Below are positions 11,203-20,399 of a DNA stretch of 64,000 nt, one piece after another. The DNA comes from Anthoceros angustus. Lineage: Eukaryota > Streptophyta > Anthocerotopsida > Anthocerotales > Anthocerotaceae. Numbering within the stretch: the first letter of the stretch is position 1; each line of letters opens with the position of its first letter. Location of the stretch: positions 62,001 to 126,000 of the forward strand of contig MU008186.1 in assembly GCA_010909165.1 (NCBI GenBank), read 5' to 3'. The position numbers and the translations under genes were made by a program. The notes beneath the pieces are model-generated. The model was not told where the DNA came from and did no database searches. It worked only from the letters and a program-made list of their open reading frames with translations.

Positions 11203-11918
11203 GATTGAATTTGCAAAGCGAAGGTCGTTGCACCTTGGTCACACTGTAATAATTCCTGTACATATTTTGGTAAAGGCCTCCTCCAGCTTTGTCCCACGCA
11301 GCTGCTTTGTCGACCTTTTCCTCGCCTTCGCAGAGACTTCAACATGCCAGGCTGAGTAGAGGGGCAGATGGCCAACATGCCAGCCTGTGCTTTGATCTCC
11401 AACTTGAGGCTCGAGAACATCGACTGCAGCTGAAAGAACAACAGCCAGAAGAACAATCTCTTTCACCAAGTCACTGCATTCATATCCTCAAAGCCGAAAA
11501 TCGATTTGCGGTGTCGCATGCAACTGGATGGGTGAAGCAACTGGTCTTCGATATCAGGCTGCAATTTTTGTCGTATCACCGAGTGGACGTTAGGCTCGCT
11601 ATTGTGGACCTTCGTTACCAAGGTGGAGCTCGTTCTTCAAATCTTGGCAGCATAGGCAGGTGCATTCGTCACGACGGTTCCGAAACTGAAAGGCAGACAT
11701 GTAGGGAAGCTGTTCCATAAGCAGGTTCTAGACGATGCTGCAGGGTAAAAGCTTGGGAGGGCTATGTACTGGTCGAAGGTACTCCGGAGCCTCCAATGGG
11801 CTAGTCACCATGTTCCCTCAAGGGCGGGGGGAACCCTCTCGCCATTAACTGTGCCATGGGCTGAATCCAATCGACTGAGTACCACTGCTTTCTCCGCTTG
11901 GCAGCTCACATCAGGATC
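11203..11918. other. Intergenic; seipin 3' region and PPR leader
   Basis: No recognisable gene. A frame from an ATG at 11764 runs into the PPR gene in another reading frame and lacks PPR motifs, so it is not a better start. The PPR leader contains upstream ATGs. Confidence 0.5.
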
Positions 11919-14660
11919 ATGCAGATGTTGCATGAAGCTGTGGCATCCGCACTTTCTCCAGCTTCATCACAGGTTGGGAATCACAGCTCGCAGAGGAACC
12001 CTGAGCAGGCTTGCCTTCTTCAAAAATTATGCAAGGAAGAAAGGCTCAACGAGGTCATGGATGTGCTGGTGGGCCTGGACCAAGAAGCTTCAGTGCCAAT
12101 GTATGTGTCTCTTCTGCAAGTCTGCATCAGACGGAAGGCTCTGGATGAGGCCAAGCAGCTGCATTCCCATCTGGCAAAATATGGTTTAGAGTCGAACAGC
12201 GTTGTAGGAGAATGGGTTGTGAACACGCTGGTGAAGTGCGGGAGCCTAGTAGATGGGCTCTTGGTGTTCGGAAGATTGTCATCGAGAACGGCTTTCTCCT
12301 GGACGGCCATCTTGACAGGCCTTTGCAAGGCTGGGAAATTTCGGGAGGCTCTTAGATGGTATGTGCAGATGCTACAGGAAGGAGTTCGCCCAAACAGCAA
12401 TATCTTTGTCAGCTTAATCCAAGTTTGTGGCAGATTGGGAGACCTGGAAGAGGGCAGGCGGATTCATGCTGACGTAATCAGGTATGAGTGTGACTGCAAT
12501 GTGTTCGTGGGGACAACTCTTATAAATATGTATTCAAAGTGTGGTAGCATCGATGATGCTAGACAGGTGTTTGATGGATTGGCTTCACGGAATGTGGTGT
12601 CTTGGAACGCAATGCTTGCAGCATATGCCCAGCATGGTCAAGGAGAACAGACTTTGCTGCTGTATGACCAAATGCTGGAAGATGGAATGGATCCAAATGA
12701 ACGAACATTTGTCAGTGTGCTTCAAGCCTGCGCAGGCATGGCAGATAGGGAAGAGAGCATCCTTGTAGGTGAGCTGTCCATCAAACTGGAATCTCTAGCT
12801 ATTGGAAAGGCACTACATGCTGAAGCTGCCTGGTTAGGTTACGAGGCGGATGTTTTTGTGGGCAGCAATCTGGTGAGTTTGTACTCAAAGTGTGGGAGCT
12901 TCACAGACGCTCAACATGTTTTCAACCACCTCCCCCGGCGGAATGTTGTGGCTTGGAATGTGATGCTTGCAGCATTTTCTCGTCACGATCAAGAAGAAAC
13001 AGCATTGCAGTTATATGGTCAAATGGAAGAAGAAGGCGTCACTCCAAGCAGTCGAACCCTGATCGTTGCTCTCCAAGCATGCATAGCTCTTGCAGCGAAG
13101 GAAGAAGGCATGCTTGAAAATAGCTATCCTATGAAAGTGGGGTCGTTACAGAAGGGGAAGATACTACATGCTGATGCTGCTCGGAGGGATTATCATTCTG
13201 ATGTATTTGTTGGTAGCACGCTTGTGAATCTGTACTCAAAGTGTGGAAGTCTTGTGGACTCCCAACTTGTGTTCGACAAACTCCCCAAGAGGGATGTTGT
13301 GGCATGGAGTGGGATTCTTGCAGCATACGCTCAGCAAGAGCATGGGGAGAAAGCTTTGCAACTTTTCAGCCAAATGCAAGAGGTGGGCGTCACCCCTAAT
13401 GCTTGGACTTTGGTCAGTGCCATACAGGCATGTGGCAGTCTTGCAGAAAAGGAGGTGGAGAGCGTTCTTGTTGATGGCCAATCCATCAAATTGGAGTCGC
13501 TGCACAAGGGAAGGGCATTGCATTCTGAAGCTGATTCGAGGGGTTATGGATCAAATGTATTTGTTGGCAACACTCTGATAAGCATGTATGCAAAGTGTGG
13601 AAGCATGGTAGATGCTGAACTTGTATTTGCCGGGCTGCCTCAGAGGAGTGTGGTTTCATTCAATGCAATGCTTGCAGCATATGCTGAGCAGGAGCAAGGA
13701 GTAAAGGCTTTGCAACTCTATGAAGAGATGAAAGCAAGTGGTTTGAAAGCAAACGACGTCACTTTCCGGTTCATTCTAGCCGCTTGCAGCAAGATTGGAG
13801 CCTTGAACAACTGTTTCCAAATCCACCGAGATATCGTGGATGGTGGGTTCGAGTTAGATCCTGCTGTGGTGACCTCTCTTATTCATGCATACGGCAAGTG
13901 TGGGAGCATGTTGGATGCTCAACGTGTGTTCGACTCACTGCCCCAGCACACTTTACATTCATGGACCGCGATGATTGCTGGGTATGCGAGACAAGGGCAG
14001 TATGAGAGAAGCATTCGATGCTATGAGCAAATGTCTGTCTCAGGCCTCAAGCCAAATGGGATTACGTTTCTCTCAGTCCTGACTGCATGCAGTCATGCTG
14101 GGCTGGTGGATGAAGGCCTCAAGTACTTCAACTGCATGACCAGCTATCATGGGATTCCTGCGGAGATAGAGCATTATGCATGCTTGATTGACCTCCTTGG
14201 TCGTGCTGGACTCCTCGGCCAGGCAGAAAAGCTGCTTCTAGGAATGCCCATGGAGCCTACATTGCCTATCTGGATTTCATTGCTTGGAGCCTGCCGGAAG
14301 CATGGGAATGTGGAGATGGGTAGATGGGCCTTCGAGTGTGCAGCCCAACTGCAGCCAAGCTGCGGTGCAGCCTATCTGCTCATGTCCAATATCTATGCTC
14401 AGGCTGGAATGTGGGACTACGCAAATGACATAGCTGAGATGGAACTGGGTGCGGGTGCATGGAACTACAAGCCTGCTAAAAGCTGGGTAGAGGTGAATGA
14501 GAACATCCACACATTCACCACGGGCTCAGATGTCCTGCATCCAGAGCTGCTTGACCTGCTTGAGGAGCTGAGCTCCGACCTCGGGACAGCTGGTAAACTC
14601 AACGTGCCCTTCGGCAGATTGAAGGCGAATCAGTTGCTCACTCACTCACAAAAGCTCTAG
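11919..14660 (+). CDS. PLS-class PPR protein with E-type C-terminus, no DYW (913 aa)
   Basis: Intronless ORF starting at the first in-frame ATG (11919) and ending at TAG 14658-14660. PLS PPR proteins bind organellar RNA in a sequence-specific way and usually guide C-to-U editing or processing in plastids or mitochondria. The protein begins with about 50 residues of possible transit sequence. Alternating P, L and S motifs follow, each triplet carrying the MYxKCGSxxDAxxVFDxL signature (near 12538, 12889, 13240, 13593 and 13896). Three consecutive triplets are about 117 residues long (351-354 bp spacing) rather than the usual 101-104, because each carries an extra block reading like SIKLESL before the KGKxLHxEA helix. 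The C-terminus has the standard E region (GLVDEGLKYF, EHYACLIDLLGRAG, LLGACRKHGN) and an E+-like end (SWVEVNENIHTF). It then stops with no DYW deaminase domain, so editing would need a DYW partner supplied in trans. Confidence 0.92.
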   Translation: MQMLHEAVASALSPASSQVGNHSSQRNPEQACLLQKLCKEERLNEVMDVLVGLDQEASVPMYVSLLQVCIRRKALDEAKQLHSHLAKYGLESNSVVGEWVVNTLVKCGSLVDGLLVFGRLSSRTAFSWTAILTGLCKAGKFREALRWYVQMLQEGVRPNSNIFVSLIQVCGRLGDLEEGRRIHADVIRYECDCNVFVGTTLINMYSKCGSIDDARQVFDGLASRNVVSWNAMLAAYAQHGQGEQTLLLYDQMLEDGMDPNERTFVSVLQACAGMADREESILVGELSIKLESLAIGKALHAEAAWLGYEADVFVGSNLVSLYSKCGSFTDAQHVFNHLPRRNVVAWNVMLAAFSRHDQEETALQLYGQMEEEGVTPSSRTLIVALQACIALAAKEEGMLENSYPMKVGSLQKGKILHADAARRDYHSDVFVGSTLVNLYSKCGSLVDSQLVFDKLPKRDVVAWSGILAAYAQQEHGEKALQLFSQMQEVGVTPNAWTLVSAIQACGSLAEKEVESVLVDGQSIKLESLHKGRALHSEADSRGYGSNVFVGNTLISMYAKCGSMVDAELVFAGLPQRSVVSFNAMLAAYAEQEQGVKALQLYEEMKASGLKANDVTFRFILAACSKIGALNNCFQIHRDIVDGGFELDPAVVTSLIHAYGKCGSMLDAQRVFDSLPQHTLHSWTAMIAGYARQGQYERSIRCYEQMSVSGLKPNGITFLSVLTACSHAGLVDEGLKYFNCMTSYHGIPAEIEHYACLIDLLGRAGLLGQAEKLLLGMPMEPTLPIWISLLGACRKHGNVEMGRWAFECAAQLQPSCGAAYLLMSNIYAQAGMWDYANDIAEMELGAGAWNYKPAKSWVEVNENIHTFTTGSDVLHPELLDLLEELSSDLGTAGKLNVPFGRLKANQLLTHSQKL

Positions 14661-15057
14661 CAAATCAAGGCACAAGCAGTTAAAGATTTGCTTTGATAAC
14701 AAAGGAAGAAGACGTGTTCAAGCGCATTACATGGATAAGAGCATGTCGCGGACATGAACAACATGGCCACGGTGCCAAAGCTGATCTTTTCCGCGGGGTC
14801 CACATTTGGTTTGCCGTCGCAAACATTTGAAGATGATAGAATAACGATAAATGGTGCGAGTGTATGGTGTGTTCTACATAAGGGCTCTAGGTGACATCGA
14901 GACCTGGACGGCAAGGAAGTGGCTAAGGAAAATCCAGCACTAGTGTGCTGAATTTCAGGCCTCTTGGCTCGCGCGACTCCAGCGTCTAGCCCCTTTCAGC
15001 TTGAAGCTCAGGAGCTTCTCTGGCAGTTCGCACGAGGGTTTTCTTTTCCCTGCAGGC
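14661..15057. other. Intergenic; no gene seen
   Basis: About 400 bp holding the 3' end of the PPR transcript and the promoter/leader of the first serpin. No canonical AATAAA and no clear TATA box. Short open frames on the minus strand have no recognisable content. Confidence 0.5.
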
Positions 15058-16297
15058 ATGGATTTGCGACAAGAGATCCAGAAGCAAACTGAATTCACAG
15101 TCGATTTTTATAAGCGGATTGCCGATCAGCATCTTGGCTCGAATGTTGCGGTTTCTGCCATCAGTCTGTCCATCACGCTGGCTTCGGCAGCAGCTGGAGC
15201 CCGAGGATCTACTCGTGATCAGTTCCACTCCAGCAGCTTGAGGCTGCCAGGCGGGGATTTTCTGCATGAGTTTGCCGACCAGCTGAAGTCCCAGGTTCTT
15301 GCGGACGGCAGCAGCAATGGAGGACCTGTGCTAGCGCTTGCAAACGGTGTTTGGATGGAGAAGACGTTAGAATTGAAGCCACGTTTCCTACAGATCTTGA
15401 AGGAAAAGCATCACAGTGAGACGCGGCCATCGGACTTCCTGCACAAGGTATGTTGGTCGGTAGTGGGCTCTGCCTCGTGTATTGAGCCCACTGGCGAGCA
15501 TTGTGAAGCATGGTGGTCGATTACGATGAATGCAGGCAGAGGATGTGAGGAGGGATGTGAATGCCTGGGCAGAGGAGCACACGCAAGGCAGGATCAAGGA
15601 CCTGCTGCCGCCAGGTGGTGTGGACAGGGACACCGGGCTGGTGTTGGCCAATGCCATCTACTTCAAGGGCAGATGGAGGGAGCCATTTCTTGCTTCGGAT
15701 ACCAAGAATGACACCTTCTACCGGCTGGATGGAACAACCGTGACTGTGCCCATGATGACCAGCAGGAAGGATCAGTATTTGAGCCATTTCCATGAAGACG
15801 GGTACAAAGTGCTTCGGCTTCCTTATGCCCAAGGAAGGGATAGTAGGTCCTTCTCCATGTACTTCTTGCTGCCTGATCAAAGGACTGGACTGCCTGATCT
15901 GGAGAGAAAGCTGGACCCATCGTTTTTGGGACAGAAGTTGGACAGGCTGCACAAAGGTCCAGTTTCTGAGTTCAAGCTTCCACGGTTCAAGATCTCTTCC
16001 CAGCTCGACGTCCCGAGTGTGCTCAAGAGTCTGGGTCTGGAGCTGCCTTTCTCTCAGCAGGCAGACTTCGGTGACCTGGTGGAGGCCCCCGTGTGCCTGT
16101 CAAATGTCTTCCACAAGGCTTTCGTCGAAGTGAACGAGGAGGGCACAGAAGCAGCTGCTGCCACAGCTGTTACCATATCCCTGTTGTCTTACACTCCACC
16201 TCAACACTTTGTTGCAGATCATCCATTTCTGTTCGTCATCAAGGAAGACCAGACTGGGTTGGTGTTGTTTGTGGGCAAGGTGACAAGCCCAGCATGA
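15058..16297 (+). CDS. Plant serpin, copy 1 (383 aa, 2 exons), predicted P1 Leu
   Basis: Join 15058-15447 and 15536-16297. The single 88-bp intron is phase 0, with GT at 15448 and AG at 15534-15535. Serpins are suicide inhibitors of proteases. Plant serpins act mainly on papain-like cysteine proteases and metacaspases in the cytosol and after vacuole rupture. The start [10 protein letters not shown] has no signal peptide, as usual for plant serpins. Family landmarks are [20 protein letters not shown] (helix B), [13 protein letters not shown] (strand 3A), and the hinge [12 protein letters not shown], whose small residues predict an inhibitory protein. [25 protein letters not shown] closes the fold. 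Counting from the hinge Gly as P15, P1 is Leu and P1' is Ser (sequence LLSYTPP). The loop distal to P1 is three residues shorter than in copy 2. In helix B the usual SPIS is SAIS. The downstream neighbour on the same strand is its tandem duplicate. Confidence 0.9.
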
Positions 16298-16705
16298 ATC
16301 ATGGCATTAGCAGCCCGCTCCACTCCTTGAAGGAACCTGTGACAAGCCCATGAATTCAAGTAGCTGCAGCCTGCAGTCTTTGTGTGAGGAAGTGTTCGAA
16401 TACTGCACAGCATAGGGGCTTGACAGGCTGACACTGGGCAAAAACTTTCGAAACCCTGGCCGCTTCTCAACAGAACGCTGATTGTTCGTAAAAAAGATGC
16501 CAAGGACAACGCAGTTTATCCCACAATGGTCACCATGTTGTAGAAGGCCAGCCACGAGGACCAACGGGACGCAGCCATGTGGAGCGTGACACGTACTTGC
16601 GTCCCCCATCTTCAGCTTCACAAACTTTCTCACAAGAGGCAGCGAGTTGGCTGCCTTGTTTGTGATCCCGGCAGATTGCATCTGGGTCGGCATCATCCTC
16701 CCGGA

Positions 16706-17971
16706 ATGGATTTGGTGGCAGAGATCCAGAAGCAGACCGAGCTTGCGGTGGATCTGTACAAGCGGCTCGCAGAGAAGCACCCTGGCACCAATGTGGCTGT
16801 CTCTCCGATCAGCATAGCCGTGACTCTGTCCATGGTGGCAGCTGGAGCTCGGGGCCCTACCCTCGACCAGTTTCACTCTAGCCTGAAGCTGCCAACCGGT
16901 GATCTGTTGCATGAGTTTGCAGCCCAGGTCAAAGCTCTCATTCTTGCCGATGCCGGCAGCAGCGGAGGGCCTTCCCTGGTGGTTGCAAACAGCGTGTGGG
17001 TGGAGAAGGGGTTGAACTTGAAGCCACCCTTCCTGCAGATCCTGAAGGAAAAGTACCACAGTGAAGCACGGCAGTCAGACTTCCTTCACCAGGTACGGCT
17101 TCAGACTGGGTTCCTTGGCACTCTTTCTTGGCAGATCGGGTCGTGGGGATGGCGCATTGTAAAGAGCTACCTGTCATGGTGAAGTGTGCAGGCAGAGGAT
17201 GCAAGGAAGGACGTGAATAACTGGGCAGAGGAGCACACCCAAGGCAAGATCAAGGACTTGCTGCCACCGGGAAGTGTGGATAGCGACACACGGTTGGTGC
17301 TGGCCAATGCCATCTACTTCAAGGGGACATGGGAGCATCCGTTCGCTGATTCCGACACCAAGGACGACACCTTCTACTTGCTGGATGGAAAAACGGTAAC
17401 AGTTCCCATGATGACCAGCACCAAGGAGCAGCACATCGGCCACTTTCCTACCCACGGATACAAAGCTCTTCGGCTGCCATATGCTCAAGGCAGTGACAAC
17501 AGGTCCTTCTCCATGTACTTCCTGTTGCCTGACGAGAGGATGGGGCTGCCTGACTTGGAGAAAACGCTGGACCCAGCAGCTCTGCACGAAAGCCTGCCCC
17601 GGCTGAGAAAAGGTCCTGTTTCTGAGTTCAAGCTTCCACGATTCAAGATCTCCTCCCACTTCGACGTCCCTGATGTGCTCAAAAGTATGGGGTTGGTGCT
17701 TCCTTTCTCTGACAAGGCAGACTTCTCTGACCTGGTGGAGGCCCCTGTGTCCCTCTCGGATGTGTTCCACAAGGCTTTTGTACAGGTGAACGAGGAAGGA
17801 ACAGAGGCTGCTGCTGCCACAGGTGCCACCATGATGCTTAAATCGCTGCGTATGCCTCAAGAGCCTCAAAGCTTTGTTGCAGATCATCCGTTCCTCTTCG
17901 TCATCAAGGAAGACCGTACTGGTCTTGTATTGTTTGTAGGGAAGGTGACACACCCCTTGATGGATGCATAG
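16706..17971 (+). CDS. Plant serpin, copy 2 (388 aa, 2 exons), predicted P1 Lys
   Basis: Join 16706-17092 and 17192-17971. The phase-0 intron of 99 bp is at the same position as in copy 1, so the two genes arose by tandem duplication of an intron-bearing gene. The start MDLVAEIQKQ is cytosolic in character. Canonical [33 protein letters not shown] and hinge [12 protein letters not shown] are present, so it should be inhibitory. By position from the hinge (Gly as P15), P1 is Lys and P1' Ser, followed by Leu-Arg-Met-Pro. The P1-to-FVADHPF distance equals that of Arabidopsis AtSerpin1 as I remember it (P1 Arg). A basic P1 suits trypsin-like specificity, including metacaspases, while copy 1 has Leu. 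This loop difference is the main functional divergence visible, and I infer that the two genes target different proteases. Confidence 0.9.
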
Positions 17972-19272
17972 CCTCAAACTGGTTTGTGTGGGTACTACCC
18001 AGTAGATTGTTCTTTTGGTGCAAACTACTTCTATTTCAATTCGAAAGACAAGGATTAAAACAAGGACCGATAACGCAACCACTAACCCACCAATTGGCAG
18101 CTTGGGTGGGGAAGCTCATGTTACATACATGAGAACTCCATGCTTTTCAGTTTGGGGTGCGTGGTACAGGGAACAAGTCCTCAGACTGCAGCAACCATCG
18201 AATTCATGGGGGCACAGGAGATTAGTCTGACTCGCTGAGACCCCAAAAGGCAAAAAGCCTCCACTCTTTTCCTTTTGCATCGATTCCGGACCGGGGACCC
18301 TGGAAATGCTTTCGCAAGGCTCTTGCGAATGCGCAATTCATCAACGGAAAAACACAATGCCATCTTCGTGTGCTGTTCAAGGCCATCTTGGTGCCCTCCT
18401 CTGGTTGACATAGGTTTAGCGGCGACGGCGCGTCCACCGCCTGGCCTCCCGCTCCGCCCTCTTCCCTCCTGCCCTCGGTAGCCCGGTTAAAGTAACCTCT
18501 GGTTACTGGTTATTCTCACCGAGAGGGGCTGGGAGTAACCCATGTGTTCGGGACGATGCGGCTGCCATGATCTCCCCAATTTCTGCCCTCCACATACTTG
18601 CAACGAGAAAATCTGTTGTCCCCTGTCAGAACACCTACTCAACAAACTGTAAGCATGACATAAGTCTAACAAAGTTCAGTTGTAGATGACGTCCACGCAA
18701 TTGCTATGCTCGAGTGAAGCATGACAACGTTGAAAAGAAATACGAACACTTCTGACTTGAAACGATGTGGATAACCGATAGTGAAGACCAGTTGAGATAA
18801 ATACTCGTTGGAAGAGAGCTGAAGGTGAAGTCTGAAAGGGAATTATATCTTCATGTTCCAAGACCGTCGATGCTCTCAGGATTTTGCGGATGATAGACAC
18901 TCTAGCAACTGTTTGGGCCACTCAGCGTTCTGGAACTGGTGGAATACTTGTCCATCCAGCCAGGAGCTGTTCCAAAGGAGGTGCCCCCGTGTGAGACTTG
19001 GGTGCCATGGCAGTGCCTAGCTGCTGCCTAGTAGATGTGCAAGAAAGACTATATTTCTAGAGGCAAAAGTGGAGCGTCTGCGCCTGGAATTTAAAGTCTT
19101 TGCATGTCAGAGTTGATCACCTAGGCTCTATGACTTTGATGGTTGCCAGGCATACTACTTCTAGGCGAACTTTTTATTGTGGATGGGGTGATCTTGGTGT
19201 TGAGCATTGCTTGTTTGCAGCTTACAGAAATGAAAGGTTATGAGACCAGTAAACATACCCTAGCATGTTCTG
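17972..19272. other. Intergenic; no gene recognised
   Basis: 1.3 kb after serpin 2. Short open frames on both strands, no recognisable domain. The right end may contain further, more decayed upstream parts of the KRI1 pseudogene, which I could not identify. Confidence 0.5.
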
Positions 19273-20320
19273 GTGGAGCGGGCCCACAGCATGGTTGTGC
19301 AATTGCCCGAGCCCCAGGCATGTGAGGAGGCGCAAGAGCCCTATGCTGATGTGTATGGTGAAGAAGCCTTGGCTGAAGTCTCAATACGTGCAGCTGGCCT
19401 AACTGGGCGGGTGTCAAAGAGCAGCTTGCTCACGCTGCAGGTCAGGATTAGGATAGCTGCTTTGTGCGAGGATGATTTAGAAGAGGATTTCGATCCTGAT
19501 GAGTATGACAAGAAGATGGCTGAGGCGTTTGGTGATGCCTACTATATATGGTGGCCAAGGTGTTGACAACAGATCAATGAGGAGGATGCTGATGGTCTTG
19601 ATGAAACAGACGGCATGGAGAAACCTAGCTTCGAGGCTGAAGACGAGCTGTTTGGAACTGCCCAAGGACTGGGAGAGTGGACCCAAGACTGGCTTTGCAG
19701 TTGTCTACGCGAAGCAGAAGAAAGTCGGTGCTTCTGCTTCTGCAGAAAAGAAGAAAACCCCGAAAATCTCTCTCAAGGACAAGCTGAAAAGAAACTGGAC
19801 GAGGACTACAAGCTGGACTACGAAGACATGGTGGGGGATTTGCCAACGAGGTTCAAGTACACGAATGTCAAACCAAATCTGTCTCAAGCCAATGATATCT
19901 TAAATGCAGATGACCAGGAGCTAAATGAACATGTGTCTTTAAAGGAACTCGCCCCATATCGGACTGAAGAGCGGGAGGTTCCACACGTCTTCGCCAGCAG
20001 CGTTTGAGTAGGAAGGACAGGGAAAAGAGATCCTTGGATGTTATCCCGAGGTACAGCAGTAGTGGCAAAGAACAGAAATCAAATGCTGATGCGAATAGTG
20101 CTCCAGCAAATACCAGTACAGGTATGAGGTTAAATCGCACTGCGTCGATGGCAACCAACCCGGAGAAGGGAAGCCAGCTGCATGATAGCCGGAGAAGGCA
20201 ATGAGATCAGCGCCAAGAAGAACAGGAATAAAAAGGAGGAGACAGAAAGGTCCTAACCTCCCCCTGTCTCGGTTACCAACTTATGGAAAGATTAAACCTC
20301 CTGCGAAAAAGCGGTTGCAC
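19273..20320 (+). pseudogene. KRI1: KRI1 C-terminal pseudogene
   Basis: KRI1 is a nucleolar protein needed for 40S ribosome biogenesis. The conserved C-terminal region is recognisable here but scattered over frames. EEDFDPDEYDKKMAEAFGD at about 19480-19535 is in frame 1, followed by an in-frame TGA at 19564-19566. MEKPSFEAEDELFG (19615 on) is in frame 1, then LPKDW and SLKDKL in frame 2. KKLDEDYKLDYEDMVGDLPT and RFKYTNVKP (19790 on) with ADDQELNEHVSLKELAPYR are in frame 1 again. SRLPTYGKIKPPAKK near 20261-20305 is in frame 2. The N-terminal half of KRI1 is missing. The stop and repeated frame changes make this a pseudogene, and no intron is needed to explain what remains, so a processed (retro) copy is possible. 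A poly(A) tract directly downstream was not seen. Confidence 0.82.
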
Positions 20321-20399
20321 CATCCAATCGATGGCCTGCAAAGCTTGCAAACACTGACGAGTCCCTTATGGGCTTGGCCACAATTGATGTGGTGACATT

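Noticed and set aside
19499-19903. Separate small Lys-rich gene
   Set aside because: Its only recognisable blocks (LPKDW, SLKDKL) belong to the KRI1 pseudogene in a shifted frame.
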